From Sphagnum magellanicum (taxonomy: Eukaryota > Streptophyta > Sphagnopsida > Sphagnales > Sphagnaceae), in NCBI GenBank assembly GCA_021904315.1, contig CM038913.1, positions 247,958-311,957 on the forward strand: 64,000 nt of DNA, in the 5' to 3' direction. Shown piece after piece: positions 49,591 through 61,620 of this stretch. Position 1 is the stretch's first letter, and every line of letters begins with the position of its first letter. The position numbers and the translations under genes are program-made. The notes beneath the pieces were generated by a model that was given only the letters and a program-made list of their open reading frames with translations, did not search any database and was not told where the DNA came from.

Positions 49591-52500
49591 TCAGCATCAC
49601 TTATATATGGACTACACAATGTTGCCCATTTTTAGTTGTAGATATTTCATGTTGTTTGGATAAGCAACATGATCTTAGTATTGGCACTAGTATTGTAGTA
49701 CCTCTTCAGGTATGGCAGTAATTTTTTTTATTGGAAATGTCAAATTTATTAGAAATTGCTTGTTTCAAATGCCAAAATTTATAGAAATTACAGAAGAGGG
49801 AAAAATATAAAAATTGGTGGAAACTCAAGAGCTTCTTGCTTCAAACCAATCGACCATTGCAGAGCAAGTATCCAATTTAATATGCAAAAGTTGAAAGTAC
49901 ATAAATATAATTTCAAGGCTCTATCAACTTGTAAATGAAATGCAATATTTCATGTACTTGAAACTTCCTTTATATAAATAAACATATATGCATATGCCTA
50001 AATTTTCAAAAAAATATTTAAATGCATATTAACCATGGAGGTTTTCAATATCAATGTAATAAAATCAAAAAAACCTATTGATTGTTGAATGAAATAACAT
50101 TTTAAAATCTGAATAATATATCAAAGCTTATTTAATGACTACTTTCCATTCAATGTCCTACAATTGTCACATGTTATTTACTCTACAATGCTTTTACCCA
50201 TTAAGTTATCCAATGTAATGTAACTTCCTCAATTGAACATGATTTGCCCTCCCAAATTAAGCTTTAAAAAGAGAGATTTTTTTAAAACAATTTGTCTCAT
50301 GACTTCTCAAAACCTCATAGTTATCAAAATTCAAGTCATTTATCAGAAAACAAGTTCACTTTCTTGTCAAACTCAAGACATCTTGGCAACATTCTCAAGA
50401 TCGTTTAATTCTAACAAGGTTTGATTTCTCCAACATTACTTTGAACACACTTGAGGAATCCCAACATTGAAAATGGAAATTCATGTTAGGAATCCTAAGA
50501 GTGTTTTCGCTTGACTCCCACATGTTTTTTCCTTGACTACTATCATCACTTGGAACTCAAGTTCAACACATGATTCCTTATCAAGTGTTCAACTTACTTT
50601 TGTTTCAAGAAAGATATTCTTGCATCATTCTCCAAAGCTAATTGCAAGCCTAGGAGAAGGTTACAACATATTTGCTATGTCATATGTTTGTCAAATAATA
50701 AGTATGACAATGTCAATGGTATTCTTATCAAAGAGATAAGCAAGCCATTGCTAATAATTTTGTAGCTATTGAATAAGAAGCATGACATTACTAAACATGT
50801 AACCGAGGTTAAGTAAAGGGTGATCCACCTCATTTAAGGACAAGGGGAAACTTTATCTTGAGCTACCTCACAAACCACGTAAGTGTGGTGACGGAGTGTT
50901 CAAATTGAAAGGATGATGATGGAGATATGATGGTGGCAATTCTAAGAAGGTAGTTTGGCAAGAGGACATGGAGTGAAAGAAGTGAACTTGAAGGTGCAAG
51001 AGAAGTGCATTGGCCATCATGGAAGATACTCATAGTTTGTTGAGGAACAGATTTTGAAGCTTTTTGAACCATTCTTTGACTTGTGGAACTATTTTTTCAA
51101 TGTAGGAGTTTTAAGACAGTTTGGGCCTGATTATGAAAGTGGTGGTCATGCTTGAGGAGGTCAAAAATGCCTCTAAAAATGGCTTGGAATCTGCAATCAA
51201 AAGAAGTTCCATGATGTTGTTAAATTTCCATTTTCAGACATTAAATTTAAAACCAGGGGAAAGAGGATATGGGCATGTTTTCTACATAGCTCAAAATCTC
51301 AACTTCATGTTTTGGATGTTGTAGTTCTAGTTCTACATTGCAAATTCGCATACATGCTTAAGCTCAAAGGGAAAGCATGCATTATCCAGTACACTGCATA
51401 GATGGAACATAAAGCTGCTCTGTACAAATGCAGCTGTACATCAGATTGGCCAATTAGGTCATAGCCTTACTTGATGTTATGAATTACATATTCTTTGTGT
51501 TTAGTTTGTTGAGTGCTGATGTTCAGGTTATGTTTGAAGTTCAGATTTCTATATCTACATTTTTTGTTTGGGTACGACATTCAGATTGTATATCAATGTT
51601 TTTTACCTTTTTGCAGCTATTCCTGGTATTCCAGGAATCCCCACAAGATCCCCGTTCCCACATGTCTACTGCATCATCTTCTATCTGCCATGTAAGTGAG
51701 CAGTTCATGCATATAACTGAGGAAACACACACCCTTGAGGCAACAAACAGTAACAAAAGATAAGCTGCCTCATTGCACATGACCTTCATTGCTAAATTAA
51801 CATCATGGTGACATAGAACCCTATGGAAATATTAACCCTTTGCAAATACTTGATGCTCCTCAGGTCAATATTCTCTTTGTGCCACATGTTTTCTATCATT
51901 TGTCAAGACTGAATTTTCAGGAAACTGAAAATGTCAAACACAAAGGAGATCTGGCACTGTGTGAATTTTTTAGGGGACGGGACTGCCAGCAGAGACCAAT
52001 ATAGCCCATCATTTTTTCCATGAGCTCATTCTTTTTTATGAAAGTATTTGGTGGCTGTTTTATAGCATAGAGAAAATATGATAGAATCTACCTGAGAGGT
52101 GGACAAAAATACATGACATTCATTGTGCCAAAAGGAATGTTGGTTTACAAAATTGACACCTGAACAATCTTTTTGACACTAAAAAAAACAATGACAAACA
52201 AACTATGTATTTCAGAATTGACCAGGTTTGTCTGTGCAAAAAAATATACAGTAGATCGATAGACATGTGATGCTCATGACAAAACTCATATGTGTAGAGT
52301 AAATTTGCAGTAGTGTACATGTTTATCATCAGGTAGTTTTACATATACAGAAAAGAAGTGTTGAATAGTAATGGGGCAATGTTGGACAATAGGATCCAGA
52401 AAAGCTCTCCATAGTATGTGATCCAGAGTTTTATATTAACATGTTTAGGATGAGCACAGCATGCATGGAAATTGCAGACAACACACCCAGAGTAAGTGGT

Positions 52501-52719
52501 AAGTAGGACCAGGTCACAGTGCCAGTTCCACTCTTGATAGCCATGTGACAAAGGCCAGAGATTAAGCATCAATGCCTTTGAAGAGTGGGGTCCCATAGCT
52601 AGGTGGATGAAGAAGCCCTGCAGGGTATCTAGTATCTACTCCTTTTATGTTGCTTTGATTACCCTTATTGTCCTTCTACTAGAGATGTGCGAAAACAGAC
52701 TTTTAAAACATTTTACAAC
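49591..52719. other. Intergenic DNA without recognisable gene
   Basis: AT-rich to about 50,850, then somewhat less so. Frames at 50233-50424, 50533-50739 and 51479-51763 (+) lack recognisable domains. Nothing supportable. Confidence 0.4.
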
Positions 52720-53075
52720 TTTAAAACTTTGGGAAGTTGAGGGCACGGCAAGCCTGTTATGGCTCCATTGTGGATGAACCTCAACTGAGTTGCCATCAGG
52801 TTTCACCTTGGTAAGTAGGCTAAAACTAGGATAATAGGTGTGTATTAGTTTAGTAGACATGTGTGGATGGTTAATGAATGGGTAAGGATTAGTGGATTGT
52901 TACTGGGTGTGTAGTAAAAACAGAAACTGAGCTAACCATAGTGGTTAGCTAGGAAACTGGAACCCAATGGACCATTTCTCGATGCATGTGTGGAACCCCA
53001 TGAAAAAGTGTTTCATGTCCTCCCACCATCCATCCCTCACAATGTGCTGGTGTTCTTGGTTCACTCGCGCCGGGA
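52720..53075 (+). repeat. Dispersed repeat, copy B
   Basis: Partner of the inverted copy at 47390-47740. The near-palindrome lies at 52931-52951. The two copies sit about 5 kb apart in opposite orientation, so they are either two insertions of one family or the ends of a larger rearranged unit. Intervening DNA shows no transposase. Confidence 0.7.
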
Positions 53076-54779
53076 AGTTGGCCTGTTTTATAAATATCAC
53101 CTGGCAGGTAGTGTGTTTTAAAGATGGTAGGGTTCTGTGTGGGGACTTCTACAATAGTTGCAAACTTTAAGTCAATTTTTCAAACAAAGTGAAAGAAGCT
53201 TGGTTACAGCCCACAATTGAGATTATAATGAAGAGCTTTGTGTGCCCATACAAAGGACAAAAAAATTCACATTTGATGGACTTTAAAGCTGCACACATAA
53301 GTGGAGATCAGGGATCAAACATCAAGGCAGAATTTCTAGCTGATTTAATTTATGTCTATGTTGCAAGAAGTTGATTCAAATCTTGTTAGGGCAAATGAGA
53401 TGATATACTATTGAGACATAGTTGTGGGTACAAACTACAAACTCAGAGCTATAGTTGCAGGCCATGGAGTGAAACAGTGCTTCTGTCATGGTCACTTGAG
53501 GTGCTGTCTTCAAAACAAACCAAATATCCTGAATTCTAGAAGCCATATTACATGTGTGTCACTCAAAGATGTGTAACTATTGTCCTTCTTTCTATAATAA
53601 TGTTCAAAACTACAATTTATTTCACTTAAGTGAAATCACTGATGACATTTTCAGAGTGCTGCATGTTTCAAGGTAATATGGTCATTCACATCCCAAGAAG
53701 AACAGCAAATGTTGTGACAGGATTGCAGCAAAATACTAAATGACAATTTCTGAGGCTGTTAGAAAGAGAGAACACAGACATTGGACCATGCGTCACCCAA
53801 CTTGCAAGTGTAGTCTAGTTTGCTATTGTTTGGGATTCATGTGATCAGTGGTCAGGCATCTATCTTGTGCTACAAGATACAAAGAGTAAATAACCCCATT
53901 AAAGACAATGGCTCTCATCTTGTACTCAGTTGGGTCCTTGCATGAAAAGCCTTTACTTCATTTCATTATATGGAATAGAAAACTGAAAAGATTAGTCATG
54001 AAGGATCAAGTGTGAAAAACCATGGAATTGAACATTCATCCAGGTCTGTTGGCAACACTTCTCATGAACTGAGCTTGATGATGCAGAAACTACCTGGAAT
54101 GTAGGTAGTCTTCTTCAAAGAGCAGATCAACTACCCAATTACAGCATTGTTCATGGTCTAAACTCCAATTAATTACCAAAATAAAAATTCAGCAGCTTCA
54201 ATTTGCCAACCACTGCAACCAGAAATGGGATTACAGATTCTCTATAAGTTGCAAATGCATTTTCATATTTTGAAAAATAGAGAATGAGAGAAATCATAAG
54301 TTCAGACATTGGTGAATCCACCTACAAAACAAGACTGCAGTTCCTCTCATCAGCCCAAGTGCTCCACAAAATTCAATAAAGAAGATCTTGGACCAAGGAC
54401 CGCCTTAAATTTAGAGACCCAAAAAATGGAGGTTCTCATATGCCATTATGGAATGAAGTGCTGAAGAAATTTGCCCTCAACAGTGTTTTTGTGATGCAAC
54501 AAATAATTTCTTGCTGCAGAATCATAGTGGAGTCAATTAGAGATGATTTTTCATTGACAGACTTACTGATACTGATTGTGAGGATCTCAATCAAAACATG
54601 ATGAAACTAAATCTTGCCCATCACAGTCACATTCATAGCTTTCAATCTATCTCTCTGGACCTTCCTTGAATCCAAATTCTGCAGACCTTGATCCTTGTAA
54701 TTTCTTAATTGACCCATTACCATCGCTAAGCCCTGAGTGCTTTCCCAAGCACATGAGAGATTGAATTACATCATATAAA
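53076..54779. other. Intergenic DNA without recognisable gene
   Basis: No domain-like reading frame. Composition is slightly less AT-rich than the left half of the window. No obvious repeat. Confidence 0.4.
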
Positions 54780-54905
54780 ATGCTTTGCACAGTGGTGTGA
54801 ACATGCCAGGTCCGTGAGTTGGATCTCATCTTCAACTTCCACTAGGTATGTCACCTTTCCGCTTATGGTTCCATAGTGCCAAGAACCGTTTGGTTTGTAT
54901 CTATG
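54780..54905 (-). pseudogene. Ty3/Gypsy integrase C-terminal remnant
   Basis: The minus strand reads YKPNGSWHYGTISGKVTYLVEVED and then, after a frame change, SRTWHVHTT. This resembles the tail of metavirid-type integrases: Trp-x-x-Gly-x-Ile, a Gly-Pro-x-x-Tyr-x-Val-x-x-x-Asp stretch, then Arg-Arg-His-Val-x-x-Leu. The Gly-Pro is lost and the frame is broken. It is only about 40 codons, so the call rests on a short match. Confidence 0.45.
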
Positions 54906-55480
54906 AAACATTCTTAAAATAGTGATGGCAAGCAGCAGTTTCAGACTGCAATCATGTTTACTGCACTTATGCTGCAAATCCCTTGGACTACAATCATGTT
55001 TAATGGATGAAGGAGACTCAAAACCCTACAGAACAGATAGAACAAAACCAAAAACTGAGTTTGATAAACACCCACCTTCACCCACATGTTCAGGGACCTT
55101 CAACAGCAACATCTCTTTAATACTGATTGCCTACCATAACATTCACACTACTAACAGCAGTGAGTGGAGAACAATGAGACAATCTTCAGAGAGGCAGTTT
55201 GGGAATCCAAACGATAGTTTTCTGAAATGACCCACTGGTCAATTGCAACAGCAAATTGATAAATCCAAATCAGTAATTTATTGCAGGTCAGAATGGAACA
55301 ATTTCTAATGTAGCAGAAACCCTGGGAAATGTTGTTGTAATCTCACACTCAACTCAATTTCCACAATAACTCCATCCATAAGAGGAAAGAGGCACCAAAC
55401 TTCAGTGGTTCAAATGGTAGAGGCAGGAAATCAAAACAACAGGGGAGGCTTTTTAACTACTTTTTCAGTGGTACCACATC

Positions 55481-55778
55481 TGATAATGGTGTTCAACTAT
55501 GGAACTGCAATGATACCACTAGACATGCTACAAACAAAATGTACTTTCCTTGTAGTGATTGACATGACAGACTGATGGCATCACCAAAAGTCCATGCAAG
55601 AAATACTGTGTGCAAAAGTGATGAAAAGCTGATAATGGTGTTCAACTATAGCACCACAATGATACCACTAGACATGCTACAAACAAAATGAACTTTCTTT
55701 GTAGTGGTTGACAAGATAGACTGATAGCGTCACCAAAACTCCATGCAAGAAGAAACATCATGCTAAAAAGTGATGAAA
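55481..55778. repeat. 149-bp tandem duplication
   Basis: TGATAATGGTGTTCAACTAT at 55481 and at 55630 starts two copies of about 149 bp that share GATACCACTAGACATGCTACAAACAAAATG and CCATGCAAGAA. The second copy ends inside the 3' end of the PPR relic, so the duplication touches the end of that gene. Confidence 0.9.
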
Positions 55779-57180
55779 GTGATCAGCATCCCTGACCATG
55801 ATTGGTCTCCCAACGGTTTTGAAACAAACTTTGTGGAAGTGTGGCAGTTTTCACAAACCCAAAGATTTTTCATTTTTTGTAGTGGAGTACCAGGAGCTCT
55901 GTTGATGAGCCTGAATGCCATAACCAATTTCTTACTCTGGTGAAGGAAAGGAACATTTTCTTCTTCTTCCACATCATTCAGCATGAATTTTGTATATGGC
56001 ACATACCCTGCATCATGCATGAGAAATGACAGTCTGTTCAGTTTTGCTCAAATTTCAATCATCTAAGGGTGCTTTTGATTGTGTACAACAAATGCATGTA
56101 CCTTGTTGTTCACTTCAACCCAGGTGCCATCCAGCTGTTTCTTCACACCTCTTTCCTTTCTCTGCTGTTCAACATTCTCACAAAGATGCCTGTTGCCAGC
56201 AGCAGCAGAGATATTTCACAACAGCACATAACCAACAGCATTTTCGAGCTCCAATTCAAGAATTTGTTTAGCAACATATTCTCTCATCTCCTTGTTACAA
56301 TGAATCCTGCAAGCCCCAAACAACATCCTCCATGCAGGCACGTGGTTTGCAGGGCATCTCCTTTATCATATTTGGTCTCCTGAAGATGGCCAGCACCGCC
56401 AATAAGATCAACCATGCAGGTGTATTGTTCCAATTTTGCAAAAATAATGTAAACAGTGATCATTAAAGCATAGCACCATGCGCATTCCTGCACCAAATGT
56501 TCATCACTGCACACTAACAGGAGACAAATAAAGATATCATTTGGCTGAGTGTTCAACAAGATGCCATCACGTGATCCGAAGGTCAGAGAAGGTGACTGAA
56601 TGTCAATCATGTCAACTTTTGCATACACGTCAACCAAGCTATTCCCCATAAAGACATCTGAATCCCATCCACTTTGAATGATCTGCTCATGAGCACACCT
56701 GCCCTCCTCAAGCACAACTACACTGGCACATGCATTCAGCACCCCCACAAAAGTAACAGAGGTTGCTCACACATCTTCCTGTTGCATTTGTCGAAACAGT
56801 TTCAGTGCCTTCTGCCCTTGCCCACATTTTACACATCCCAATATCATGGCATTCCAAGTGACCACATCTCGAGATGGCATCTTGTTGAACACTCTCCCAG
56901 CATCCTCAATGCTCCCACATTTTGCATAAATGTCAACCAAGCTACTCTCCACAAAGATATCAGACTCAAATCACTTTGAATGATCTGTTCATGAACATGG
57001 CTGTCATCTTCAAGTGCACCTAAATGAGCACATGCTTTAATCACCTGAAGAAAAGTGAATTTGTCAGAATTCCCTTTTTGTTGCATTTGTTGGAAAAGCT
57101 GCATTGCCTTCTCAGTTTGCCCACCCTTCACATATTTTGTAAGCTTCTTATTCCATGCAAAAATGTGCTATTGCTCTGTG
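55758..57180 (-). pseudogene. PPR-E-DYW RNA-editing factor pseudogene
   Basis: The minus strand reads FAWNKKLTKYVKGGQTEKAMQLF (57160), FTFLQVIKACAHLGALED, HEQIIQSD, then MESSLVDIYAKCGSIEDAGRVFNKMPSRDVVTWNAMILG (56950), FRQMQQEDV*, GVLNACASVVVLEEGRCAHEQIIQSGWDSDVF (56740), and a collapsed section. Then come the E domain (WRMLFGACR, AKQILELELENAVGYVLL*, VEQQRKERGVKK, WVEVNNKVHAFVV, about 56050-56350) and the DYW domain (HDAGYVPYTKF, DVEEEENV, ENCHTSTKFVSK, RDADHFHHFLA*). Only about three PPR motifs remain, several stops and frameshifts interrupt it, and a block between PPR and E domains is deleted. The deaminase HSE signature has become QSK, so the catalytic Glu is lost, though CxxCH persists; the final DYW is missing. 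Intact relatives edit organelle transcripts. Confidence 0.88.
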
Positions 57181-58285
57181 CCTGGTGCCATTGCAGCCAT
57201 CTCTGCTGCCACCATGGAGGGTTTCACCAGTCCTTGAGCCAAAGTGCTTCCTGTGTCTTCTTATGTTTGAAATGAGGGTGTCTTCCACTTGCCTATAACC
57301 AGAAATCCAGATCAAGCTGATCAGCCATGTACTCTCCACATCCTAGGCATAAAAGCTATAATAAGAAGAGAGAAAGCCACATGGACCTTCTCCATCAGAG
57401 AAATTTGTACTAGCATATCGCATTTACCTACCTTCTCTGGCCTACTACTACGATCCCACCGGTGCAAAGGATCTGACAAAAAGTCTGCCAACTTTTAGAC
57501 CATGGCAGGATAGCAACCGAGAGAGTGCAAGGAGATTGACACCAACAAGTGCTATGGCTCCATTGACATGTGAAGTCTGACCGGATCGACATTCAGTTAC
57601 CTCCTCTGACCGGTGATCCCACCATTTCGAAGGATCCAAAAAGAAGTCCCGCCACACTTTCTCTCTCTGGCCTCCGGGAGCTGCAGAATCATGCATTTTG
57701 ATCACATAGAAGCCGCGCTAAGGTATTGCATCTTGTATAGATTGTGTGCAATCTCTCGATTGCTTCGGAAGATATCACTAATCAAACGTACTGTAGGCAA
57801 GAGAACGAGGGGAACAACACAAGAATACTTACAACTGCGCTGATCTCTGAGGACCGCCTTTGTTTCTATCCGATGGCCGCTGGGAAGAAGTGCGGTGTAC
57901 AGCAAAAGTTGTTAATAGGTAGAGTGCGGTCGCTTCTGCACACAGATACGCAGCAGCAGGCTCCTCCTATTCAACCTCCTCCTCCTTTCCATGTGGTGTC
58001 GGGGAGCTGATGCTCTTGTGCTCTAGAAGATAGTCGTATCCTGCACACGGCGATCGCACTTGCCGCACCAATAGTGAAGACATTCCTTCTCAAAGACCAT
58101 GGCAATTGCTCTGGCTCCTCACAATCCCGTGCACGAGAAGAGCATGCGAAGTGAAGCTAAATTCAAACACCCTTTTTGAGCGTGCGAAGTGGGACCCAAA
58201 TGCATTTCCGCTCCAGCATCCAAAGTGGCAAGACGTTGTACTCCCCCATCGAACATCACGGGGGTGAAGGCGGTGTGCTCAGCGC
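57181..58285. other. GC-richer 5' flank of the PPR relic with a diverged 163-bp direct repeat
   Basis: GATCCCACCGGTGCAAAGGATC at 57452 and GATCCCACCATTTCGAAGGATC at 57615 mark two diverged copies about 163 bp apart, each continuing to AAAAAGAAGTC/GCCA-like words. The flank is richer in G and C than the DNA beyond 58,400 and is probably the ancestral leader and promoter region of the PPR gene. A donor-like AGTTGTAAGTATT on the minus strand lies near 57830. The frames here have no domain. Confidence 0.45.
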
Positions 58286-58289
58286 AGTT

Positions 58290-58395
58290 CTGCGCACTTC
58301 AAGTTATAATTTAAGTTTTTGGTCCTACTACTAAAACCTAGAGTCGAACCGGGCACCTAACCGCTACAGGACTAACGAGTTACCAGAAGACTAAT
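58290..58395 (-). mobile_element. tRNA-like SINE head (Pol III A and B boxes)
   Basis: The minus strand reads TGGTAACTCGTTAGT (A-box-like, 58371-58385) followed about 30 bases on by CCCGGTTCGACTCTAGG (B-box-like, GGTTCGANNC, 58338-58353). The spacing is tRNA-like, but the segment cannot fold into a complete cloverleaf with a 7-bp acceptor stem that I can see. That suggests a tRNA-derived SINE rather than a tRNA gene. No clear poly(A)/T tail or target duplication was found. Confidence 0.4.
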
Positions 58396-60010
58396 TGTCA
58401 CCATAAACTTCTCCTCTAAATATAATTTCAAATAAAGTTCTCACCAACAACAGTCCAACCCTACAATAGAACCACATAGCACAGGGCAGGGCACTGCTTC
58501 AACCCTCACCCAATGAAGTTCTATGGAGTGTTTAGTGCCTCGCTCCAAAGTGGACACAAATCCAATCCCTCTCTCTCTCTCATCACCACCATATGTGGAT
58601 TTCTAGTTTTAATAATGGTTGCGAAATGTTATAAATGTGAAAAATGTGCAATTACACATCTTATGTCTCACATTTAAAACATTTCGATTACATTTTTTTT
58701 GGGTTTTCAATATTCACTCTTATATGACTAAATACATCAAGACAATTTATAAGAATTGAAGTTGGGAGGTTATACATTCATAAAAACACTTCTCAAAGCT
58801 TTCAATTGAATAGAACATCTCTTATAGTTGTGAACCATTATGCATAAGTACAACTTTTCTTCATAGATTAACAAGAAATATGTTGTATTGTTTGAACATT
58901 TCATGATTGACTAAACCAAATATCTATTGTTTCCTATTGTTGCAACAAAAACATCAATCATTTCCAAAAAAATAATTTGCATTTATTGGAGGTAAGGTAG
59001 ATGGGTTAGTGGGTTAATATTTGAGTTTCCAAAGGATAAGCGCATGTTGATCATTGTTCAATTGATCTTAGAGTTTTTTTTTTTTTTTTTTCATCTTTGG
59101 GCACATTCATAGTCTTTTAAATCAATGAATTTGGTTAAGATTAAAAGAGAGGTATCAATTTTCAAATTACAGGATGTCTTTCAACTAAAAATAATTTAAA
59201 GCAAACACAAGCCCCCTTAATTAACAAACAATTTACACATTACACATGAACTTAATGTATTGGACAACTGGACAAAATCTGACCTTTTTATCAAAATTGA
59301 AAAAATCAAACATCGTGTTATTTTGTTTTTAAAATGTGCATTATACATCAATGGCCATGGTTTTTCCAAAAAAATATGTTCATTAATTGACAATGGTGGG
59401 GGCAAAAGCGTTTGGAAAAATCTAAAATCTTAAACAATAAATGGCACCACTTTAATTAGGATTATGGGTTTTACTAAGTGTTCCTACCTTCCATTCAACA
59501 ATAATTATTTCCTCCTTTTTGGGTTTATTTTGTCTTATGGTACATTTTTTTATTGGTTAGAATTATTTTTTCTCAATCGTTATTGTTTATGGATGTTCAT
59601 GTTCATTATGTTATTTAATTTCATCCTTTTTGCATACATCACAAATTTAACATCTCACGACTTAATAATGAAAATCATGCAAATTTTATTTATTCATAAT
59701 TTGTGTGTTCATTTATTGATATTATGCATTAAAAATACATTTGACACACAAATTTATAAAAAGATGCAAAATTTGTGTGACATTATTCCTTTATAAATTC
59801 ATACTTCATTTGTCAACACATTTATTCATGTGTCAAACATGTTTTCAACACATGATATTTGTGTGTACAATGTATGAACCTATAAATGAACAAACTTCAC
59901 ACAATTTTTATTATTGATTTGTCACATACTAAATTTATAAACTAAACTATCATAAATTTACAAGTTTCATGGGTTCATTTCAAATCTATGCAAAATATGT
60001 TATTTCATAA
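58396..60010. other. AT-rich intergenic DNA without recognisable gene
   Basis: Contains a short (CT)n tract near 58,570 and an 18-base T run at about 59,073-59,090. The plus frame at 59464-59796 (110 codons) is Phe/Leu/Tyr-rich hydrophobic translation of AT-rich DNA and not convincing as a membrane protein. Confidence 0.45.
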
Positions 60011-60012
60011 GT

Positions 60013-60160
60013 TTGTATTGTTTAAACATGAATGTCGTGCATTATTTAAACACAGAAGTCATGTGTACGACTTTTGTGTAAACAACATGAATACACATAT
60101 AACATATGTGTTTAAACAATACAAATAAGCATATGACATTCATGTTTAAACAATATAAAT
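60013..60160. repeat. Long imperfect hairpin with GTTTAAAC cores
   Basis: TTTGTATTGTTTAAACATGAATGTC (60013-60037) is nearly the reverse complement of 60135-60160. The loop of about 97 bp contains its own smaller inverted words (CACATATAACATATGTG at about 60094-60110) and another GTTTAAACAATACAAATA copy at 60109. GTTTAAAC is itself palindromic. Confidence 0.75.
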
Positions 60161-60589
60161 AAATGAATGGCATTCATGTTTATTCCATACAAACATACAA
60201 AAAGCAAATTTCACACAACTATTATTGCCAATTATGGCCCATGAAGTTTTTGATTAGTATGTTATTTATGCTCATATATTTGGTCATGAACTTTTTGAAT
60301 TCGTAAACTATTCACTTGCAAGTTTCCATTAACATTGTTTTCTATGTGTTGCAAATGTTTACAATGATTGTTGGAGGCTACAATGAACTTCAATCCTTTC
60401 ATAAGCCATCCCTTTGGTACAAACCCCTCCTTGTTATTTGATTTGTTTAAAAACCCCCATGTGTTGAGTTTTTATTAATGTTTGATCTTCTCATAAGTTG
60501 TGATTTTCAAATTAGTGATATATTTGTCACACAAGCCTCCTACCCCTATTTGATTTAAGGTCCATTGGTTAACCCATTCCAATGATGGT

Positions 60590-61450
60590 GGTCATGTGAC
60601 CGGACAAGGGGTCACCGAACGGGGAACCTGTTTGTGGTTTCTGTAATGTGAAAGCCAATTTTGTTTTAAGGGTTTAAGAGTTAAGCCCGCCGAAAACTGG
60701 TTTAATGAAGGCGGCAGGGTTTATGATTTTGGGGAGGTGAGAATGGCAACAGTGCATGGGAAGCTTGTGCAGGAAGCTTGGAAATCGGAGAAGGGGGAGA
60801 GTTGGAGAAAAAAAAATTTGGATTTTGCTGAATGTGTAGTAGTGTGAGAGATCGGAACAGAGAATGGTTGAAAATCAGAGATGCGTAGAGAAGGAGGGGG
60901 ATCTGTTCTGCAGGATCTTCGTGGGTTGCTGAAATTTTCCGCTGCGCCAGTGACCAAGCGAAGTGGTTGTTCGTGTTTCCTTGAGAGCATTGTCTAAATG
61001 AGCAGTAGATGGGAAGAGGTCTACTGATCTTAGTGGTATGAGGATCAGTCCATTGGGTAGCAATAGCAAGTCTTGGAGTCATGTTACTTCATGTTGGAAG
61101 TCTCCCAACTTATGTGGATCTGAGAGCCTTCGAGTCATGGGTGATCAGCAAATGCAGAGTACATTAAGGTTGTGTTACTGCAATCCGTAGAGATCAGGGT
61201 CAGAAACTCCATGGACCCAGAGCATATTGAGAACTTTGATCTGACGAGCTCAACATTGTAAGGTGTCTGATCTGGATGACATATGCTATATAGCAAAGAA
61301 ATTTGCATTTTGTCGTGTTACTTGCAAGTAAAACTTCAGAGTTCTGGCTTTAGTGATCAGCTCTGCCGAATTTGTGTGAATGTGAACTGTGTCTATGAAT
61401 GATCAGTGTGTGTGTAGGGTCTTGCACCCTCGCTTTTGGTATCAGGGCTG
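60590..61450 (+). mobile_element. GC-richer island ending in a tRNA-iMet primer-binding-site-like motif (candidate LTR)
   Basis: Composition changes sharply near 60,590 and stays richer in G and C to about 61,580. At 61437-61448 the plus strand reads TGGTATCAGGGC, one mismatch from the TGGTATCAGAGC primer-binding site used by many plant LTR retrotransposons. The upstream 830 bp could therefore be a 5' LTR, but a clean CA end is not directly adjacent (TTGCA lies 10 bases upstream). A GTGACC...GGTCAC inverted pair lies at the left edge. A 34-codon frame (60743-60847) is the only plus-strand ORF with a good start; no domain. The minus frames at 60702-61082 are unsupported. Confidence 0.3.
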
Positions 61451-61620
61451 CTTATGGTATGTAAGTGTAAGTTGTGTACGTTGCAAAGATCAGCAAACGT
61501 CTGCAGGCGAATTCTTGTACGAAGACAAGGAAGAGAAGAATAAAGCTTGTGGTCTGGTGCATAAACTCATATACTCCAAGTGTGCATGGAACCAGCGAGT
61601 TGTTAGGATGTTTGTTTGGT
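61451..61620. other. Continuation of the GC-richer island
   Basis: Opposing frames at 61389-61728 overlap on both strands, and neither shows a recognisable domain. If the upstream segment is an LTR, this would be leader sequence before a lost gag. Confidence 0.3.

Noticed and set aside
58321-58390. Functional tRNA gene on the minus strand
   Set aside because: A- and B-box-like words are present but I cannot form the acceptor and anticodon stems; SINE head is more likely.
59464-59796. 110-codon hydrophobic frame that could be a membrane protein
   Set aside because: Phe/Leu/Ile/Tyr content is what T-rich DNA encodes; no conserved motif or start context supports it.
60702-61082. Minus-strand frames of 126, 89 and 64 codons overlapping each other
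   Set aside because: Three overlapping frames in a GC-richer island with no domain; likely chance absence of stops.
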